Positions 59,245 through 64,000 of a DNA stretch of 64,000 nt are shown piece after piece. How positions within the stretch are numbered: the first letter of the stretch is position 1; every line of letters starts with the position of its first letter. The notes beneath the pieces are model-generated. The model made no database searches. It was not told the DNA's origin and was given only the letters and a program-made list of their open reading frames with translations. Both the position numbers and the translations under genes were made by a program. The DNA comes from Hydractinia symbiolongicarpus (Eukaryota; Cnidaria; Hydrozoa; Anthoathecata; Hydractiniidae), in NCBI RefSeq assembly GCF_029227915.1, contig NC_079875.1, positions 27,464,001-27,528,000 of the forward strand. Reading direction: 5' to 3'.

Positions 59245-59248
59245 TTAA
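59245..59248. repeat. TTAA target duplication, right
   Basis: TTAA directly after the right piggyBac end. After it the LINE frame resumes (AAC ATT AAT..). Confidence 0.92.
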
Positions 59249-62223
59249 ACATTAATTTTTTAAATTCAATGAGGAACCCCTTTGACAAAGAAGAGAATCT
59301 CATAGGCTCAAAAAAGTTCAAATATTATGAGTTACACGATTTTCATAAATTGGAAAATCGTGTTAACAATGATAGTCTATCTGTACTACACTGTAACATC
59401 AGGTCATTCGAACAAAATATAAGTAAGTTAGAGATCACACTTCAACAACTTCAACACAACTTTGATCTTATCGGGCTCAGTGAAACTTGGGATCCTAAAA
59501 ATAACACTAGGAAAAAACAATTTCATAATTTGGATGGGTATCACACTGTTGAAAGAATACAGGGCACTTCTCAAAACAGTGGCTGTGCATTATTTATAAA
59601 AAAAAGTCTTCGCTACTTTATAAGAACAGATTTGCTTCAAGCAAGCGATTCCTTACCCGATTTTCAAGGTTTATGGGTAGAGATCATAAACGAAAAGCAA
59701 TCAAATTAGATTGTAGGTGTTATCTACAGGCACCCTAGTGGCAATTGCAAAAACTTTATGGAGTACATACAAAACACATTACAAAAAATAAATTCTGACA
59801 ATAAAGAATGTGTCTTCATGGGTGATTTCAATTTAAATTTATTAAAACATGAGGCTCATAAGGAAACAAATCAATTCATAGAAATTACACTGGAAAACTT
59901 CTTTTTACCACTTATATTACAGCCAACCAGGTTCTCTTCAAATGGTAAGCAAACTTTAATTGACAATATCTTCACCAATAATACCAGTTGCAATCTGGTG
60001 AGTGGTAATTTAATCTCGCATGTGACTGACCATCTTCCTAATTTTTTGATCTTCGAAAGAAAACCCCTGCAGCACCTTAAAAGGGACAAGTTCAGAAGGG
60101 ATTACTCAAATTTAATCAACAATCATTTGAAACAGACTTAAAAGCACTTAATCTTTTAGAAAATTTGCAAAACATGAACGATCCAAATGACATGTACACT
60201 TTTTTTCATAATAATTTGTTAAAACTTCTCTCTGAACATATTCCTGTAAAGAGAATGAATAGGAAAGAGCTTAAAGCCCAAGGAAAACCATGGATATCTC
60301 CATCAATTTTGAACAAAATTACATATAAAAACAGTCTTTTTAAATCTTTCATGCACTCAAAAGATCCAGATGTTCATAAGACATATACCAGCTTAAGAAA
60401 TGAAATCAATCATCTTATAAGGAAAAGAAAGCGAGAATAGTACACTAATATTTCAATACTCATAAAAAAAACTGTAAAAAATTCTGGATTGGGGTAAATG
60501 AACTTCTGCACACTAAAAACAAGTCCAAAGAATCACCACTAGTACTTAATATCGATGGAAAATTAACCCATAAACCACATGAAATTGCTAACCAGTTCAA
60601 CTCTTTTTTCGTAAATGTTGCTCCGAACTTGTTTAATAAACTGGGCAAAACTAATAAAAGTCACAAAGATTATATAAAAAATATGAACAGTTCTAGTATG
60701 TATCTCCAACCTATTATCTCACAAGAAATAAAGGAATTACTAGCCAAACTTGATCTGAAAAAGGCTGAAGATATTTACAGTTTTCCTACTAAAATTATTG
60801 TTGGTCTGAAAGATATTATCAGTGAACCTTTAACTGCTATTTTCAACAAATGTATACAGGATGGAGTATTTCCAGATCTTCTTAAAACAGCCAGAGTTAT
60901 ACCGTTATACAAAGGTGGTGGCAAAACTATACTAGGAAATTATAGGCCGGTATCCATACTACCTTTATTTGATAAGTTGTTTGAAAAATTAATATGTACG
61001 AGGTTAGTAGCATTCCTAAATAAGTAGAAGATTCTTTCTCCTGATCAATATGGGTTTTAGCAAGGAAAATCGACAAGTCATGCGGTACTGAAGTTAATTT
61101 CACAAGTAATAAAATCCATGCAGGAAGGAACAACTAGTTGTGCAGTATTTTTGGATTTTGCCAAAGCGTTTGACACTGTGGACCACGAAATATTACTAGA
61201 AAAATTAAATCATTATGGTATAAGAGGTGTGGTTAACAGTTTTTTTAAATCATACTTACAAAATCGTATGCAAAAAGTTGAAATTGAAGGTACTCTTTCT
61301 GGTATTAAAAAGATAACATGTGGTGTACCTCAGGGTTCTGTTCTTGGACCTATACTATTTTTACTATATATAAATGATCTTCCTACCATATTGAGCAATG
61401 CAAAAGCTACTATATTTGCTGACGACACAAGTCTTTTCTTCAAACATAAAAATCCCAAGGAGCTAGAACACTTATTAAATGCTGACCTGAAAGCAGTATC
61501 AGAATGGTTATTGCCAATAAACTAAGTTTGAATGCCTCCAAGTCACACTATTTAGTTTTCAAAAAGGATGAAAATATACCCTCACCTTCCCTGAAAATTT
61601 TTAATACTTCTCTTGACGAAAAACAAAATACAAAATATTTGGGACTAAGGATTGATAATAACTTATCATGGGAAAAGCAGATCATTTATTTATGTAATAA
61701 AGTATCACAGGGAATTGGGGTAATTTTTAAGCTTAGGAAATTTATGGACATAGTTATGATCAAAAGCATATATCATACTTTAATTCAATCACATATCTCT
61801 TATTGCATTACAACATGGGGTGGAATAAAATCCAAACATATTAATAATTTAAAACGTAAACTACAAAAAGCTATCAAAATAATGACTTTTAATGAGCATA
61901 AAAATTTTCACAATTTGAATATATTAAGCATACTAAACTTATTCAATTTAGAATCATGCAAATTAATCCATGATTATTTTAACGACAATCTTCCAGCAAC
62001 ATTAAAGGAACTGTTCACAAAAACGTCTCATCATCATAACACCAGATTGGCTGGTAATCTTGGACTCACATTACCTCATGCACCTGACTCCGTAGGTCTC
62101 AACTTCATTTCACTTCTCGCTGTGAATTTTTGGAATCGGCTTGACTCAAGTCTAAAAACTGCCACCAGAGCTTCATTGATCACATCCTTAAAATCAGAAA
62201 TGATAAAAAAGGACGAATTGTAG
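59249..62223 (+). pseudogene. LINE ORF2: endonuclease and reverse transcriptase, with several breaks
   Basis: The endonuclease spans about 59380-60100: LHCNIRSFEQN, LIGLSETWD, VGVIYRHPSG, CVFMGDFNLNL, TLIDNIFTN and SHVTDHLP, all canonical AP-type motifs. The reverse transcriptase spans about 60840-61700 with GNYRPVSILP, AVFLDFAKAFDTVDHE (first Asp), GVPQGSVLGPILFLLYIND and IFADDTSLF (catalytic Asp pair). Lesions: TAG at 59707-59709, a frameshift near 60100, TAG 60438-60440 plus a shift, TAG 61025-61027 and another about 30 bases on, and a shift near 61515. The enzyme would copy LINE RNA at a nick; this copy cannot. Confidence 0.88.
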
Positions 62224-63364
62224 ACAAACCTACTCAAAAACAAACATGTAAACTCATGAGAGCATCCAAAATAGTTCCATTGTTTGAGTTGGGTTACACG
62301 TAGCTGGTCTACGCTGTAAATCAACTTTTTATAAAAAGAATAGCCTTTACAAAAGTACCAATTAGTCATGTAAACATTTTTAGTTCCCTTCTTATTTATT
62401 TGTTATAGCCTATATATGTTTTGAAGTAGCACTTATATGTAAATATGTATATATCTCTAGTTTCTCTCACTCATCTATCCTCGATGCACTAACACAAGCG
62501 AATTCAGTCTTCTTTTATACCACTATACATTAAGCACCCTAGCGAAAATATTCTATTCTTAAAAATAAATTTACTAACTGTCAACCCATCCACCTCCCCC
62601 CGCCGTAACTTGTTTGCCACTTGACCGGAAAAAAAGAAAAATATATATGTTCACAGACTAGATAACCTCTTTTAGGTTTTTTTTGTGTAGCATATGTTAT
62701 TGTATATATTATTCCTTAGAAAAGATATTTACTTACTTACTACTTACTTACATGCAATTGCAATGAAATAAACCCGCTTTGAGACTAATAGTATTGTTAG
62801 CGCTTTTGTTAGCTTCGTAAAATTGTTGACAATAGTCATAATCGTGTAGCAAAACGGTTGCTAAAATATTGCGCCAATGTCTTGTTATTTCTTTTCGATA
62901 TAGAATTAAAGAGGCCAATATTATTAACTCGTCTGTCCTTCGTTGCCCCTTTCACTATTGCATCAGACTGGTCGGGCTGGCTTAAGGGTCTTATAAATTT
63001 GACAGTTTTCTCATGGGAGCATCTTGATCTACAAGAAGGTTTAGTTTAGAAAGGAATTCAAAATTAAGAATTGTAGCAGTTGATCAGAAATACCTATAGT
63101 TAGATATCCTGAAGAGGCTTCACAGTGGGATGGAGATATGGAGATGTTATCTGTTAATGTTTCAGACGTTACGGTCACTCTGGTGGAAAGATAGATAGAG
63201 AGAGATAGAGTAATTGAGTACCCATAAGGTTCAGAGATTGATGAGCAACTTGTGAACGAAGGGGGGTGGGGGACACTTTTATTATTAAACATCAGGATCA
63301 TTTAATTGTGTTAAAAAAGAAAGATTAAAATATTTTATAAGGTATGTAAAAATTATAGAAATTA
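62224..63364. other. LINE 3' region and following non-coding DNA
   Basis: The LINE 3' UTR seems to end in TTAC repeats near 62715-62750. Beyond it no gene was seen. A GATA/GAGA microsatellite lies at about 63188-63212. Confidence 0.4.
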
Positions 63365-63586
63365 CTATTTAAAGTTATGACGCATGTCAACTGCAACCTT
63401 GAATTGAAGGAGACTATCTAATTGTCTGATATCATCTGGCAAAATATTCCAAAGCTTTAGAGATGAATATAAAAATGTTCTATTAAAAATCGCTGCACCA
63501 CTTCGAGAAACTAACATATTATTTGTGGATGATCTGGTGTTGTGACAGTGGCTGCTTTTAATTAATAGAAATGGATGGAAATACAT
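63365..63586 (-). pseudogene. LINE reverse-transcriptase C-terminal tail
   Basis: The 73-codon frame has the pattern HCHNTRSSTNNMLV, then SLKLWNILPDDIRQ and LDSLLQFK, which matches the extreme C-terminus of CR1/L2-type ORF2 proteins (compare HHHNTRL and VNFWNRLDSSLK in the LINE at 59249-62223). The rest of the element is missing, so it is a heavily truncated copy on the minus strand. Confidence 0.7.
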
Positions 63587-64000
63587 GAGTTGAAAATGAA
63601 AGTTTCATCACTCATGACAAATTTGTTAAATTTGTGGACTGCTGTGATTCAGTGTGCAGTTGACATATCTCTCTAGTTTTCGCCAATCATCCAGTCACCT
63701 GTAAAAAAACGCAATATAATATGCACCAAAACCGTCTCCAGGTCCTACAACCATTTAATTAAATGTTCTGACAAGGAACGTTACAATAATTGAACGTCGT
63801 TTCCTATATCAACCATGAAATTTTTACGTTTTATCCTAGCTTTAAGTTTATCGATTCAATTAAATTCTAAACCACCTAATTATAAAGAATTGACACACCT
63901 TTCCTACAGAGATCAAGTTTAACTTTTTATCGTATTTATTCACCTCGTCTTGGATCAATTTGATGATCTATTTCAAAGTTACTTGCCAATTCCTTTGCTT
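63587..64000. other. Window end, no gene recognised
   Basis: AT-rich sequence without supported coding content on either strand. Confidence 0.35.

Larger units (their letters stand above)
54022..62750 (+). mobile_element. CR1/L2-like LINE, full-length layout, split by piggyBac
   Basis: ORF1 (54022-54818), ORF2 first part (54952-55509), a piggyBac insertion (55514-59244), ORF2 second part (59249-62223) and a 3' region ending near a TTAC-type microsatellite (about 62715-62750). Removing the insertion with one TTAA copy makes ORF2 continuous across the junction. ORF2 carries an N-terminal PHD region, an AP-type endonuclease and a reverse transcriptase. Stops and frameshifts inactivate it. Confidence 0.85.

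Noticed and set aside
62715-62750. CRISPR-like or telomere-like array
   Set aside because: It is a simple TTAC microsatellite at a LINE 3' end with no spacers; no CRISPR-like array was seen anywhere.

Overview
The window is eukaryotic, AT-rich animal DNA. Genes have introns with GT..AG borders and short exons, and mobile elements fill most of the annotated sequence. The mix (a MULE carrying a Ulp1-type protease, a Helentron, piggyBac, PHD-bearing LINEs, tyrosine-recombinase-like zinc-finger genes, and a virus-like gene cluster of a kind I associate with cnidarian genomes) suggests a cnidarian, perhaps a hydrozoan given the low GC. That placement is inference. No rRNA gene, intact tRNA gene or conventional housekeeping gene was seen.

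Layout. 1-4740: compact, mostly intronless virus-like cluster with overlapping and convergent ORFs, hairpins at gene ends, a SAP-like gene and 27-residue ankyrin-type repeats. It is cut by the window start and carries several stops and frameshifts. 6830-8890: decayed tyrosine-recombinase-like gene (minus). 12068-17249: MULE with 32-bp inverted ends, a 9-bp target duplication and one nine-exon gene joining transposase, SWIM finger, Ulp1-like protease and PHD finger. 19433-19785: tRNA-derived SINE. 20040-21120: truncated LINE. 21234-21462: LTR-like repeat. 22236-24264: second decayed recombinase-like gene. 25474-29648: a third member of this wider group, multi-exon and open throughout, with zinc fingers, a recombinase-like core and two Myb/SANT-like modules; it is the best candidate for a resident gene. 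30367-31054: pogo-like MITE. 36417-43228: frameshifted Helentron (protease, HUH Rep, Pif1-like helicase, endonuclease, RPA-like gene). 50195-51540: helicase relic, second LTR-like repeat and Gypsy integrase remnant. 51562-53581: DNA transposon with CCTAATTAGG-type ends and a perfect 26-bp hairpin. 54022-62750: a LINE (ORF1, then PHD-endonuclease-RT ORF2) split at a TTAA by a 3.7-kb piggyBac with an open transposase. 63365-63586: another LINE tail.

The genes do not form one pathway; most serve the element that carries them. Relative age can be read from lesions. The piggyBac has no visible break and sits inside a LINE with several. The MULE has exact ends and target duplication and one apparent base insertion. 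The Helentron, the recombinase-like pseudogenes and the virus-like cluster are more damaged. The gene-free stretches (about 4.8-6.8, 9-12, 31-35.6 and 44-50 kb) are AT-rich with little recognisable content.
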